A stretch of 22,076 nucleotides of DNA, taken from positions 1 through 22,076 of the forward strand of contig JAEDEQ010000028.1 in assembly GCA_016293225.1 (NCBI GenBank), read 5' to 3'. How positions within the stretch are numbered: the stretch's first letter is position 1; the number at the start of each line of letters is the position of its first letter. The notes under the pieces were generated by a model, which was not told the DNA's origin, did no database searches, and saw only the letters and a list, made by a program, of their open reading frames with translations. This DNA is from Clostridiaceae bacterium (lineage in GTDB: Bacteria; Bacillota; Clostridia; Oscillospirales; Acutalibacteraceae). The position numbers and the translations under genes are program-made. This document shows, piece by piece, positions 1 through 7,764 of the stretch.

Positions 1-1
1 G

Positions 2-220
2 AAGCATCTGGGCTTAAAGCCCGGCGCAGTCTCTCCGTTCGGAATAATCAACGATGAAGACCACGATGTGAACCTTGTTTTTGACAGCGACCTTAAAAAG
101 GTAGACGGTCTTGTCGGCTTCCACCCGAACGACTGCACGGCGTTCGTCTGGCTGAAATTCAGCGAGCTTTTGAGGTTCATCAAGCATTACGGCAACGATG
201 TTTATTACATCGACTGCTGA
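2..220 (+). CDS. ProX-like prolyl-tRNA editing protein (YbaK/EbsC family), 3' part only
   Basis: The window opens inside an ORF; 72 codons are visible before TGA at 218-220. The visible stretch begins KHLGLKPGAVSPFGIIND and continues with FHPNDCTAFVWLKFSEL, which is the typical C-terminal half of YbaK/EbsC-domain proteins of the ProX/PrdX type. Members of that group deacylate mischarged Ala-tRNA(Pro) in trans. The N-terminal half and the start lie upstream of the window, so family membership is good but the exact specificity is an inference. The gene is closed by a hairpin terminator at 227-267 that also serves the convergent operon. A second YbaK-family gene lies at 19369-19851. Confidence 0.8.
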   Translation, partial: KHLGLKPGAVSPFGIINDEDHDVNLVFDSDLKKVDGLVGFHPNDCTAFVWLKFSELLRFIKHYGNDVYYIDC

Positions 221-267
221 AAAAACAACCGCACGTCTGCTCAAGCGGTGAGCCGGCGTGCGGTTTT
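221..267. terminator. Bidirectional intrinsic terminator
   Basis: A perfect 9-base stem, AACCGCACG (227-235) with CGTGCGGTT (257-265), is followed by TTTT on the plus strand. On the minus strand it is followed by GTTTTTT (complement of 221-226). It sits between the stop of the ProX-like gene and the stop of the convergent membrane-protein gene, so it can end both transcripts. Confidence 0.75.
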
Positions 268-281
268 GCTTATCTTAACAT

Positions 282-839
282 TTACCTGAATTTGAACGTT
301 TTGCGGAAAATCTTCTGATAGCGGTTAAGATACATTGTTGCAACCGCCGTGTAGAGGTAATCAAGCGGAATAAAAATGAGGTTCAGTAAAACAAAAAAGA
401 CAGGAACAACGTGCTGCGCAAGCCACGAACCCTCCTTAACGTCCAGAAATTCCGTAAGCGGAACGTTCATTACCTTGAAAAGAATGTATTCTGCGGCGAA
501 AATTGCAACGTTATAGACTAATAACTTGAGGGCGTACTCAAGAACGCGGTTTTTAATTTTCCCCTCAATCAGCCCCTTGAGAATGGGATAGTAGCCGAAA
601 AAGGCTATGTAAAGAAGGGCGCCCTCCTTGTTCGGAACAACAAGAAAGCCGATTATTGAGGAGGCCGCATAAACGCCGAAAGCCCAGCCTTTTGAAAGCT
701 CAATAACGCAAAAAAGCGTTATCATTCCGGCAACGGCGGCGGCTGTGATTGAAAGAACATCAATGGCGGACAGCAGCAGAACAACAACCGAAAGCGCGGT
801 TGCCATTCCGCCGAGCGCGGTTTTTGCAGCTTTGCTCAT
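282..839 (-). CDS. Small polytopic membrane protein, ECF S-component-like (function unassigned)
   Basis: A 185-residue protein starting MSKAAKTALGGMATALS. The ATG at 837-839 has GGAGGA a few bases upstream; longer in-frame starts overlap the preceding gene and lack such a site. About five to six hydrophobic segments are visible, with charged breaks such as the VPNKEG loop and the basic tail RYQKIFRKTFKFR. The opening and the overall size resemble substrate-binding S components of ECF vitamin transporters, but no substrate motif is recognised, so this is only a resemblance. It is the last gene of an operon with a J-domain protein and a DUF5685 protein; only 14 bases separate it from the J-domain gene, and it ends at the shared terminator 221-267. 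Alternatively it is a conserved membrane protein unrelated to transport. Confidence 0.75.
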   Translation of the reverse strand: MSKAAKTALGGMATALSVVVLLLSAIDVLSITAAAVAGMITLFCVIELSKGWAFGVYAASSIIGFLVVPNKEGALLYIAFFGYYPILKGLIEGKIKNRVLEYALKLLVYNVAIFAAEYILFKVMNVPLTEFLDVKEGSWLAQHVVPVFFVLLNLIFIPLDYLYTAVATMYLNRYQKIFRKTFKFR

Positions 840-853
840 AAACGCTTCCTCCC

Positions 854-1516
854 TCAGCAGCAGGGAATCAGGTCGCCGCCCATGCTTTCGCAGCAGCAGT
901 CGGCGCAGAGGAGACTTGAGCAGACATCGCACGGGCCGCAGGAGGAGCCAACCGACCCCTCGCGCGCTGTTCTGAAGCCGCCGTTTCGCTCGTTTCTCAG
1001 GTTTTCGTAGATGTGGCGGTATTCTATGTTGGACGGGTCCATGTTGTGCGCTGTGGTGAAGTAGGTATACGCCTGATCAATCCAGCCGCGGTTATAATTT
1101 ATCTGACCCTTGAGGTAATACCACTGAGCGTCGCGCAGGCTTTGCGGCATACCCTCAAGTATCCGCTCGGCCTCGTCAAGCCTGTTTTGGTTAATGAGTG
1201 AGCGCACATGAATATAGCTTGAGCTGCGGTTTTCACCGGAATAGCCGCCTGACTGACCTGATTCATACGGATTTGAATAAGCGTTGGTGCTGTATTCATA
1301 GGTTGAGCCGGACGAGTGGCCGGTCGCGTCAAAGGACGCCATAATTGTGTCATAGGCCTCGTTAAGCTCCTGCATTTTTTCGTTTGCAACCGAGGCAAGG
1401 GGACTGTCAACATAATTGTCCGGGTGATATTTTTTGGCAAGGGCGCGATAGGCGCTTTTTACCTGCGAGGCGTCCGCGCCTCTGGGGATACCGAGAACTT
1501 CATAGGGATCTCTCAT
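854..1516 (-). CDS. J-domain (DnaJ-like) protein with TPR-like middle and Cys-rich tail
   Basis: 220 residues. Residues 1-65 form a J domain (DPYEVLGIPRGADASQVKSA, with the HPD motif inside KKYHPDNY), the part that stimulates Hsp70/DnaK ATPase. A Ser/Tyr/Gly-rich linker (about 66-100) is followed by two TPR-like helical pairs at about 105-175. The last 30 residues are strikingly cysteine-rich (CGPCDVCSSLLCADCCCES, then CC at the end), suggesting metal or membrane-proximal binding. There is no classical DnaJ zinc-finger or substrate domain, so this is a specialised co-chaperone, not DnaJ itself. AAAGGAAC precedes the ATG at 1514-1516. The gene overlaps the DUF5685 gene by 17 bases, so the two are probably translationally coupled. 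The partner and target are unknown. Confidence 0.88.
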   Translation of the reverse strand: MRDPYEVLGIPRGADASQVKSAYRALAKKYHPDNYVDSPLASVANEKMQELNEAYDTIMASFDATGHSSGSTYEYSTNAYSNPYESGQSGGYSGENRSSSYIHVRSLINQNRLDEAERILEGMPQSLRDAQWYYLKGQINYNRGWIDQAYTYFTTAHNMDPSNIEYRHIYENLRNERNGGFRTAREGSVGSSCGPCDVCSSLLCADCCCESMGGDLIPCC

Positions 1517-2372
1517 TTCTTTTTGTTCCTTTCAAAACGTTCTGAGCCGAGCGGTACATTCCGCCGTAAAGAATGTTTTCAATTATTTCGGAAAGCGCAA
1601 GGCAGTCAGTGCTTTTAAAAGCCTTAACCGCTTCTGCGCTGCTCTGGTTGAGCGTGCTTTGAATTTCGTGCTTTGCTTCCTCGGGAAGCGTTTTGGACGT
1701 GAGCGAGTATTTATTGATGAAAACATTGAACGAGTGGGTTTTAAGGTCTTTTTCAATGTCGTCGAGTGCGTCGATAAGATAAACCCATCTGCCGACAAAA
1801 TAGCCGAAACGGTAAAGCTCGTTTTTCTTTTCCTCAAAGCCTGCGGCAAAAATCTTTCCGAGGGCGTCTGCGCTGTTGTGCGCCGCTTCATCGGGCGAAA
1901 AGACGCCTTTTTTCTCAATCTCGCGCTGTTTTTGAAGACAGCCGGAAATCAGCGCGTCAAGCTCGGGAAAGAGCTTTTTTGCTTTTTTTCGTTTAACTGC
2001 CGCAAAGGGGAGAAGAAGATAAAACAAAAGCCTTTTGAAAAACGGGCTGTCCTCAATGTTGTCTTTGACCTTATAGTAGAACATGAGAACCGCCGCAGCG
2101 CAGACAAAAGCGTACTCGTCATCGGCATTGGTGCAGTAATTGCACCTTTTTGCCGGATTGAACGGACAGCGTCCGCCCTTGAAGGAGGGCGAAATACCTT
2201 TTTCGCACAGCCGGACAAGCGCAAGGAAGGTCATATCGTAGCTGAGAATGAAACGCGAAAAAACTCCGTAGCGCTTTGAAAGCTGTTTGCACAGCGTGCA
2301 GTAAAGCCCTCTGTAAAGCTCATATTCACGCACCTTAAGCTCGCCCTTGTCGGTTCTGATATAGCCAAACAT
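1500..2372 (-). CDS. DUF5685 family protein
   Basis: About 290 residues from MFGYIRTDKGELKVREYELYRG. I chose the ATG at 2370-2372, with AAAAGG about 12 bases upstream, over a TTG seven codons earlier, because DUF5685 proteins usually begin MFGYI/V. Visible features are a paired-Cys motif YCTLCKQL near residue 32, a Cys cluster around CPFNPAKRCNYC (about 75-90), an all-helical body, and an acidic stretch IDALDDIEKDLKTHSFN (about 208-225). That stretch recalls the Asp-rich second motif of isoprenoid-synthase folds; the recall is by eye only. The family has no firm function. It is the first gene of an operon with the J-domain and membrane-protein genes, under the promoter at 2407-2435. Confidence 0.85.
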   Translation of the reverse strand: MFGYIRTDKGELKVREYELYRGLYCTLCKQLSKRYGVFSRFILSYDMTFLALVRLCEKGISPSFKGGRCPFNPAKRCNYCTNADDEYAFVCAAAVLMFYYKVKDNIEDSPFFKRLLFYLLLPFAAVKRKKAKKLFPELDALISGCLQKQREIEKKGVFSPDEAAHNSADALGKIFAAGFEEKKNELYRFGYFVGRWVYLIDALDDIEKDLKTHSFNVFINKYSLTSKTLPEEAKHEIQSTLNQSSAEAVKAFKSTDCLALSEIIENILYGGMYRSAQNVLKGTKRNERSL

Positions 2373-2406
2373 TGTTTTTGCGATCCTTTTCAACGTAATT
2401 ATAACT

Positions 2407-2435
2407 ATTATACATTATTTTAGCTTTAAAGTAAA
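2407..2435 (-). promoter_or_regulatory. Sigma-A type promoter for the DUF5685/J-domain/membrane-protein operon
   Basis: Reading the minus strand, TTTACT (complement of 2430-2435) and a perfect TATAAT (complement of 2407-2412) are separated by exactly 17 bases. The -10 box lies about 35 bases before the ATG of the DUF5685 gene. No other gene lies between. Confidence 0.75.
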
Positions 2436-2584
2436 CTGTTTAAACAACATTTTATCGGCTGTATTAAAGGTATAAAAAGTCATTTATCTGAAAAAAATAA
2501 TTGCATAAGGACGCCGAAATTGCTTTGAAAGGCGGTGCGCGCAGACCGGAAACGGCGTCTCAGACCGGCAGCGCGTCAGTTACA

Positions 2585-3277
2585 ATGACAAAATCAAAAT
2601 TTCGCTTTTTCTTTCGCAATCTTGCAGTCATTATGGCTGTTTTTTCGCTTTTAAGCTTTACGTTCCCCCAAAGCGAGAGCGACAGCGTAGATGTGCTTTC
2701 CAAGCTCGGCTCGCGCGGCCAGGAGGTCAGGCAGGTTCAGCAAAAGCTCAAGTCGCTCGGCTATTACAAGGGCTCTGTTGACGGCATTTACGGCGTACAG
2801 ACCAAAACGGCGGTTCAGAAGTTTCAAAAAAACTGCGGTATCACCGTTGACGGCATTGCAGGACCCAAAACGCTCAAGTATCTCGGCATAACGTCAACCT
2901 CGTCCTCCTCCGGCGGAAAATATTCCTCAAACGATGTAACCTTGCTTGCAAAGCTGATTGCCGCCGAGGCGCGCGGGGAAAGCTATACGGGGCAGGTGGC
3001 TGTTGGCGCGGTTGTGCTCAACCGTGTTAAGCATTCCTCCTTTCCGGACACCGTTTCCGGGGTAATATATCAAAACGGCGCATTCTCCGCCGTCAATGAC
3101 AAAAACTGGGGCGTTGCGCCTAACGAAACATCAAGAAAAGCCGCTCAGGACTGCATCAACGGCTGGGACCCGAGCGGCGGAGCGATATATTATTATAACC
3201 CTAAAAAAACATCGAATTCATTCATGCTTTCCCGTCCGGTCATAAAGACCATCGGAAACCATGTTTTTTGCAAGTGA
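2585..3277 (+). CDS. sleB: SleB-like spore cortex/cell-wall hydrolase
   Basis: From the ATG at 2585 the protein has 230 residues. It has a basic N-terminus and a hydrophobic segment at 13-27 (signal peptide or anchor). A PG_binding_1 domain follows at about 40-101 (LGSRGQEVRQVQQKLKSLGY, DGIYG, VDGIAGPKTL), then a Ser-rich linker. The SleB/hydrolase_2 domain spans about 117-230, with the presumed catalytic Glu in IAAEARGE (E128). SleB is a lytic transglycosylase that degrades spore cortex during germination, which implies a spore former. The start is uncertain: no good ribosome site precedes 2585, and the frame is open back to a TTG at 2501, but the 28 extra residues would push the signal sequence inside. 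A CwlJ-like or vegetative wall hydrolase remains possible. Confidence 0.87.
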   Translation: MTKSKFRFFFRNLAVIMAVFSLLSFTFPQSESDSVDVLSKLGSRGQEVRQVQQKLKSLGYYKGSVDGIYGVQTKTAVQKFQKNCGITVDGIAGPKTLKYLGITSTSSSSGGKYSSNDVTLLAKLIAAEARGESYTGQVAVGAVVLNRVKHSSFPDTVSGVIYQNGAFSAVNDKNWGVAPNETSRKAAQDCINGWDPSGGAIYYYNPKKTSNSFMLSRPVIKTIGNHVFCK

Positions 3278-3299
3278 ACTGCGGAAAAATGCGGTTCAC
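3274..3299. terminator. Hairpin spanning both stop codons of convergent genes
   Basis: GTGAACTGC (3274-3282) pairs with GCGGTTCAC (3291-3299) with one G-T wobble and an 8-base loop. It contains the TGA of the SleB gene (3275-3277) and the TGA of the opposite gene (3296-3298). Neither strand shows a T-run after the stem, so it is at best a weak or 3'-end-protecting element. Confidence 0.4.
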
Positions 3300-3655
3300 T
3301 TCACGGGCTGAGTCTGCTTTGCGGCAGACTTGGCCGCTTTTTTCATCATACTCTTTTTGTAAAGCGCAAGCAGACCGCTGCAGCCGAGGTTGAGAATAAT
3401 GCTGCCGAGGAGAAGAGAAAGAAGATAAACGGGCAGCTTTGTAATTGCCGATTCTGCGTCAATGAGTGAAATAATGAAATAGCAGAAGCCGACATTGTTG
3501 AAAAATACGGGAAGATACGGGTTGAGCAGAATGAGCGCAGCAATGCAGACAACAAGCGGCACCATGATTGCGGCAAGAGGAGAAACCCCGGACTTTGCAA
3601 GCGCGGAATAGACTGCAATTACTCCGGCGGCAAGCAACAGACCCACCGCGAGCAA
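3296..3655 (-). CDS. Small membrane protein of unknown function (start uncertain)
   Basis: Up to 119 residues with about four hydrophobic segments and a basic C-terminal tail (KKSMMKKAAKSAAKQTQ). No family is recognised. The longest reading starts at a TTG (3653-3655) that lies inside the T-run of the GH31 terminator, and it has no ribosome site. A GTG at 3644-3646, TTGs just inside, or the ATG at 3563-3565 are alternatives, none well supported. Composition and the clean membrane pattern argue for a real protein, but expression may need read-through of the GH31 terminator. It converges on the SleB gene with overlapping 3' hairpin sequence. Confidence 0.6.
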   Translation of the reverse strand: MLAVGLLLAAGVIAVYSALAKSGVSPLAAIMVPLVVCIAALILLNPYLPVFFNNVGFCYFIISLIDAESAITKLPVYLLSLLLGSIILNLGCSGLLALYKKSMMKKAAKSAAKQTQPVK

Positions 3656-3697
3656 AAAGAGAACGGCTGCCGTATAAAAACTACACGGCAGTCGTTC
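3653..3697 (-). terminator. Intrinsic terminator of the GH31 gene
   Basis: A 13-base stem with one G-T wobble, GAACGGCTGCCGT (3661-3673) against ACGGCAGTCGTTC (3685-3697), has an 11-base loop. On the minus strand it is followed by TCTTTTTG (complement of 3653-3660). It lies 25 bases past the stop of the GH31 gene. Confidence 0.8.
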
Positions 3698-3721
3698 TGT
3701 CTATTTAATTCTCTCTGAAAA

Positions 3722-6142
3722 TCAATCCAGAATTTCCTCAACCGGGCCTCTGAATGCCTGCTCGCCGAGAGGAAACGGTCTTGAAATATCCTTTATGAAG
3801 GGCGCCAAAACAGCCTGCTTGAAAAGCGTCGGAAGCTGATATTTTGAAAGCAGCTCAATTATGCACTCTCTTTTATCAGGGTTCTGCCTTGCCTCAAAGG
3901 CCTTGAATTCAACTTCAACCTCTGCGTCAGCCGAAACCGAAAAAAGCGTAATGACTGTTTTGCCCTCTTTATATTCGGGCGCAACATTCCTTTTCCTTCC
4001 GCCGACTCTGACGGTTATCTCCTTTGCTTTGCTGATATCATCGAAGATAAGCTTCCATTCGCGCTTTTCCGGAATGAGCGAAAGCTCGCCCTTTGCCGCG
4101 CTTATTCTGAACAGCAGGTCCTTTCCGGCTTCTCTTACGGAAAGCACGGTTTCGGCGAATGCGCCGTCTTCAAAGTTCATTGTTTCGCCGTCGTCCTCAT
4201 AGAGAGTGAAAGCATTTGTGCCGCGGAAAATCCGCACCGAAAGCTTTTGAGGATTTGAGCAATTGTTTGTCCTGTCGTTTTGGGAGAGGGGAACAATGGC
4301 GCCCTCCTTTGCAAGGACGGGGAGCGCGTTTATATCGCGGTACATTGTAACATAGCGGTTGCCCTCGTAAATTCTGCCGGTGTACCAATCCGTCCATCTT
4401 CCCTGCGGAAGCCAGACCTTTGCGGGCGCAAGGAAGGTGCGCTTGTCCGTCGGCTTTGTAACGGGGCGAACCATAAGCTCGCTGCCGAAGAAAAACTGGT
4501 CCGGAACATTATATGCTTCCTTTTCGTCCGGGTATGAATAATACATCGGTTCGCAAAGAGGGAGTCCGTCCTTATGAGTGCGGCGGTTTATCGAATAGAT
4601 ATACGGAATGAGGGCATGGCGCTCCCTGAGCGCGTTTACTGCCGCTGTTTCGGCCGCAAAGCAGTATTTCCACGGCTCCTTGCCCATGAACTCGTCCTTT
4701 GTTGAATGAAGGCGCATAATCGGGCTGAATTCACCGAGCTGTACCCAGCGGACATAAAGCTCATCGTTCCGGGAGCCGAGCTGATGGCCGCCGATGTCAT
4801 GACTCCACCATGTATAGCCGACATTGGCTGCGTTTGCGGTAAAATACGGCTGGAAATCAAGGCTCTTCCAGCTGATTATGGTATCGCCCGAAAAGCCGAG
4901 CGGATAGCGGTGTGAGCCGACCTCGGCAAAGCGGGAAAGAATCAGCGGACGCTTGTTTTTTGCGGCAAGGTCAAGCGTGTGGTAATGGTTAAGAGCCCAA
5001 AGGGGATCAAGACCTTTAACTTTGGTTTCCCTTTCCTGCTGCCAGTCTATCCACCAGAAGTCAACGCCGTCGTTTTCATAAGGCTTATGTAAAAAGCGGA
5101 AATAGCCCTCAATGAACTTCGGGTCGGTGATATCAAAGGAGATACGCTTTTTTGTTTCAGGATCAATACCCATGAAGCGCGCAAAGTCCTCATACTGGTT
5201 CTCAAACGGACGCACGCCCTGCGCCGGGTGGAGATTGACGGTGACCTTGAAGTTCTTTTCGTGCAGCCAGCCGAGCAGCGCTTTGTAATCGGGGAAAAGA
5301 TCCGTGTTCCAGCTGTAGCCCGTCCAGCCCTGCGACTGAAAAACCTCGCTGATTTTTTTATACGGGAGAAGACCGTCGCGGCGGAAATAAGCGTTTTCCT
5401 TGCCGAAGCGCTTGATAACGTCAACCCAGTGCCAGTCCATATCTATTGTTGCAACGGAAACGGGAATCTCCTTTTCAATGAATTTCTGCATAAGGTCAAT
5501 ATATTCCTGCTGGCTGTAGTCCTTATATCTGCTCCACCAGTTGCCGAGGCAGTAGCGCGGAATTAGCGGAACGGGGCCGCAGAGCTTAAAAAATTCCCGT
5601 AGGCAGCCTCTGTAATCGTTTCCGAAAGCAAAGTAATATTCGTCCTTCTGAACCTTTCTGCGTTCTTTCATCGTGCCGTCTTTGCACATGATGACGGTTT
5701 TTGAATCATCAATGACGGAAACGCCGTTTGTGCTCATCAGACCGTCGCCGAGCTTTACGCTGCCGTTTATCATGTCAAGCGTGCGGTAAGTTCCCCCGAG
5801 GTTTCCGGCGGAGAAATCGGTGACTGTTCTTGAGTCCCTGAGCGTGATGCTTTCTGTCCTGCCTTTTGAAAGGTCAAAGCGCAGAACTGCGTCCGTGGTG
5901 GCAATTTTGATTTTGTATCCGTCCTGCGAAAAGGTAAATTTCGGTCTGTCAAAATTGCGGCAGACAACAGTCTGCGTAGCTTCATCGGTGAAGCTGCGCT
6001 TTTTGTCCTTTTCAATGCGGAAAATTCTTGAGGAAAGGACGGAAAAACGGAAATCGCCCCTTTGAATCATGAATTCATCGGGTGTTTTGCTTTTATAATT
6101 ATGAGAAAATTTCTCTTTGAAATACGGGGAAAGCTCGTTCAT
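3722..6142 (-). CDS. Glycoside hydrolase family 31 (alpha-glucosidase/alpha-xylosidase type)
   Basis: 806 residues, with no signal peptide, so cytoplasmic. Residues 1-190 are the N-terminal beta-sandwich (galactose-mutarotase-like). The (beta/alpha)8 barrel begins near RYCLGNWWSRYKDYS (about 196). The catalytic nucleophile is the Asp in WWIDWQQ (D366), and the acid/base is the Asp in GFSGD (D420). WWSHDIGGH and LGEFSPIMRLHS are further GH31 hallmarks. A C-terminal beta domain follows from about 570 to 750. GH31 enzymes release alpha-linked glucose or xylose with retention; the exact substrate cannot be read here. The ATG at 6140-6142 has AAAGGAAG upstream. The gene is monocistronic, with its own promoter (6200-6228) and terminator (3653-3697). 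The GPH symporter at 9307 could supply substrate, but it is in another transcript. Confidence 0.92.
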   Translation of the reverse strand: MNELSPYFKEKFSHNYKSKTPDEFMIQRGDFRFSVLSSRIFRIEKDKKRSFTDEATQTVVCRNFDRPKFTFSQDGYKIKIATTDAVLRFDLSKGRTESITLRDSRTVTDFSAGNLGGTYRTLDMINGSVKLGDGLMSTNGVSVIDDSKTVIMCKDGTMKERRKVQKDEYYFAFGNDYRGCLREFFKLCGPVPLIPRYCLGNWWSRYKDYSQQEYIDLMQKFIEKEIPVSVATIDMDWHWVDVIKRFGKENAYFRRDGLLPYKKISEVFQSQGWTGYSWNTDLFPDYKALLGWLHEKNFKVTVNLHPAQGVRPFENQYEDFARFMGIDPETKKRISFDITDPKFIEGYFRFLHKPYENDGVDFWWIDWQQERETKVKGLDPLWALNHYHTLDLAAKNKRPLILSRFAEVGSHRYPLGFSGDTIISWKSLDFQPYFTANAANVGYTWWSHDIGGHQLGSRNDELYVRWVQLGEFSPIMRLHSTKDEFMGKEPWKYCFAAETAAVNALRERHALIPYIYSINRRTHKDGLPLCEPMYYSYPDEKEAYNVPDQFFFGSELMVRPVTKPTDKRTFLAPAKVWLPQGRWTDWYTGRIYEGNRYVTMYRDINALPVLAKEGAIVPLSQNDRTNNCSNPQKLSVRIFRGTNAFTLYEDDGETMNFEDGAFAETVLSVREAGKDLLFRISAAKGELSLIPEKREWKLIFDDISKAKEITVRVGGRKRNVAPEYKEGKTVITLFSVSADAEVEVEFKAFEARQNPDKRECIIELLSKYQLPTLFKQAVLAPFIKDISRPFPLGEQAFRGPVEEILD

Positions 6143-6199
6143 TAAATGTCTTCCTTTCTGTAAAAAAGCTGTTCCGGTTTAATATTATTCGTAACAAAT

Positions 6200-6228
6200 A
6201 TAATACAATAAATAAAAGACCTTTTCAA
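6200..6228 (-). promoter_or_regulatory. Sigma-A type promoter of the GH31 gene
   Basis: On the minus strand, TTGAAA (complement of 6223-6228) and TATTAT (complement of 6200-6205) are 17 bases apart, about 58 bases before the GH31 ATG. I see no clear operator palindrome or catabolite-response element beside it. Confidence 0.7.
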
Positions 6229-6399
6229 GCTAAGCGACGTTTTTCGGCAAAAACAACAAAAAATGAGCTGAATTTTTCTACGGTAATAAAACCTGCCTTA
6301 GTTGAAATTAAAAAAATATATATAGAATTTTTTCTTGCGATGTGTTAAAATAACTATTCGTATCAACAGGCTGTGTTTGATTCGGAGGTTAAGCTGATT

Positions 6400-7758
6400 A
6401 TGAATATTATTATAGTCGGATGCGGAAAAGTCGGTTCTGCGCTTGCGGAGCAGCTTGAGTCCGAGGGGCATGACATTACCGTTATTGACACCAACCCCGA
6501 CGCGATTGCACGCGTTACCGATGTTTCCGACGTTATGGGCGTTGAGGGCAACGGCGTTGTCTATTATGTTCAAAAGGAAGCCGGTATTGAATATGCGGAT
6601 ATGTTTATCGCAATGACGGGTTCGGATGAGCTTAACCTTTTGTGCTGCCTTATTGCAAAAAAATCCTCGGCCTGCCGCACCATTGCCCGTGTTCGCAACC
6701 CGGATTATCTCACCGAGCGCGGCTTTATCAAGGAGAAGCTCGGCATCTCAATGATTATCAATCCCGAGATGGAGGCCGCAAACGAAATTACCCGCCTTTT
6801 CACCATTCCGTCGGCAATCTCCGTTGACACCTTTGCGCGCGGCCGGATAGAGCTGCTTGAAACAAGGCTGCCCATCGGTTCTCCGATAGCCGGCTCGCCG
6901 ATAAAATCCGCTCTCGGCCGCCTTTCGGGAAAGATCCTGATTTGCGCCATTGAGCGCGGAAAGGATGTTATTATCCCCACCGGAGACACAACTTTGCTGG
7001 AGGGAGATAAAATTTCATTCGTCACCACCCACAAAGACGCCGGCTCATTCTTCAAAAAAGCCGGAATAGCAAAGAATCATATCAAAACGATTATCATTGT
7101 CGGCGGCGGAAAAATTACCTTCTATCTTGCCAAAAAGCTTTGTGAATACGGCTTCAGAGTCAAGATTATTGAAAAGAACCGGAAGCACTGCGAGCTTCTC
7201 AATACGATACTGCCGAGCGACGTTGTAATAATCAACGGCGACGGAAGCGATCAGCGGCTTCTGCTTGAGGAGGGTATTGCCGACGCGGACGGCTTTGCTT
7301 CAATCACCGATATTGACGAGGAAAACATAATGCTCTCGCTTTATGTTGAATCGAATTTCAAGGCAAAGACCGTTACAAAGATAAACAAGCTCAATTTTGA
7401 GGGCATCATCGACCGCCTTTCGCTCGGTTCGGTCATCTATCCCAAATATATCACTTCCGAAATGATTCTGAGCTATGTCCGGGCGCTTGAAAATTCGACA
7501 GGCTCCGGCGTTCAGACACTTTATAACATTGTGGGCGGCAAGGTTCAGGCGCTTGAATTCGCCGTCAGGACCGAAAGCAAGGCCGTTGGAACGCCGCTTT
7601 GCGATCTTGATATAAAAAAGGACATTCTCCTTTGCTGTATCAGCCGGGGCGGAAAAATCATCATTCCCTCCGGTCAGGATTTCATTCAGGTTGGAGACAG
7701 CGTTGTTGTTGTCACTACTAACCACGGACTCAACGACTTAAAGGATATTGTAAGGTAA
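6400..7758 (+). CDS. trkA: TrkA: two-domain RCK regulator of Trk potassium uptake
   Basis: 452 residues from the ATG at 6400, which is preceded by GGAGG 11 bases away; the frame opens earlier at a GTG (6373) without a site. Two tandem RCK units are visible. The first Rossmann fold starts MNIIIVGCGKVGSALAEQLE (GxGxxG complete) and ends in VID, as for NAD(H) binding. The second starts near residue 230, TIIIVGGGKITFYLAKKL, where the third Gly is replaced by Thr. Each is followed by a TrkA_C-like segment (GSPIKSALGRLSG; VGTPLCDLDIKKD). TrkA is the cytosolic nucleotide-binding gate subunit of the TrkH K+ channel. trkH begins 6 bases downstream, so they form one operon. The upstream 250 bases hold no K+ or c-di-AMP riboswitch that I can recognise, and no convincing promoter. 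Confidence 0.93.
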   Translation: MNIIIVGCGKVGSALAEQLESEGHDITVIDTNPDAIARVTDVSDVMGVEGNGVVYYVQKEAGIEYADMFIAMTGSDELNLLCCLIAKKSSACRTIARVRNPDYLTERGFIKEKLGISMIINPEMEAANEITRLFTIPSAISVDTFARGRIELLETRLPIGSPIAGSPIKSALGRLSGKILICAIERGKDVIIPTGDTTLLEGDKISFVTTHKDAGSFFKKAGIAKNHIKTIIIVGGGKITFYLAKKLCEYGFRVKIIEKNRKHCELLNTILPSDVVIINGDGSDQRLLLEEGIADADGFASITDIDEENIMLSLYVESNFKAKTVTKINKLNFEGIIDRLSLGSVIYPKYITSEMILSYVRALENSTGSGVQTLYNIVGGKVQALEFAVRTESKAVGTPLCDLDIKKDILLCCISRGGKIIIPSGQDFIQVGDSVVVVTTNHGLNDLKDIVR

Positions 7759-7764
7759 GGTATT

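Noticed and set aside
1659..2279. 206-residue plus-strand ORF opposite the DUF5685 gene
   Set aside because: Antisense shadow with no ribosome site and no family pattern; the minus strand encodes a recognisable protein under a clear promoter.
6300..6399. Promoter or riboswitch in the trkA leader
   Set aside because: AT-rich with several partial boxes (TTGAAA at 6302, TAAAAT at 6346), but none with a proper spacer, and no ydaO-type c-di-AMP riboswitch core was found.
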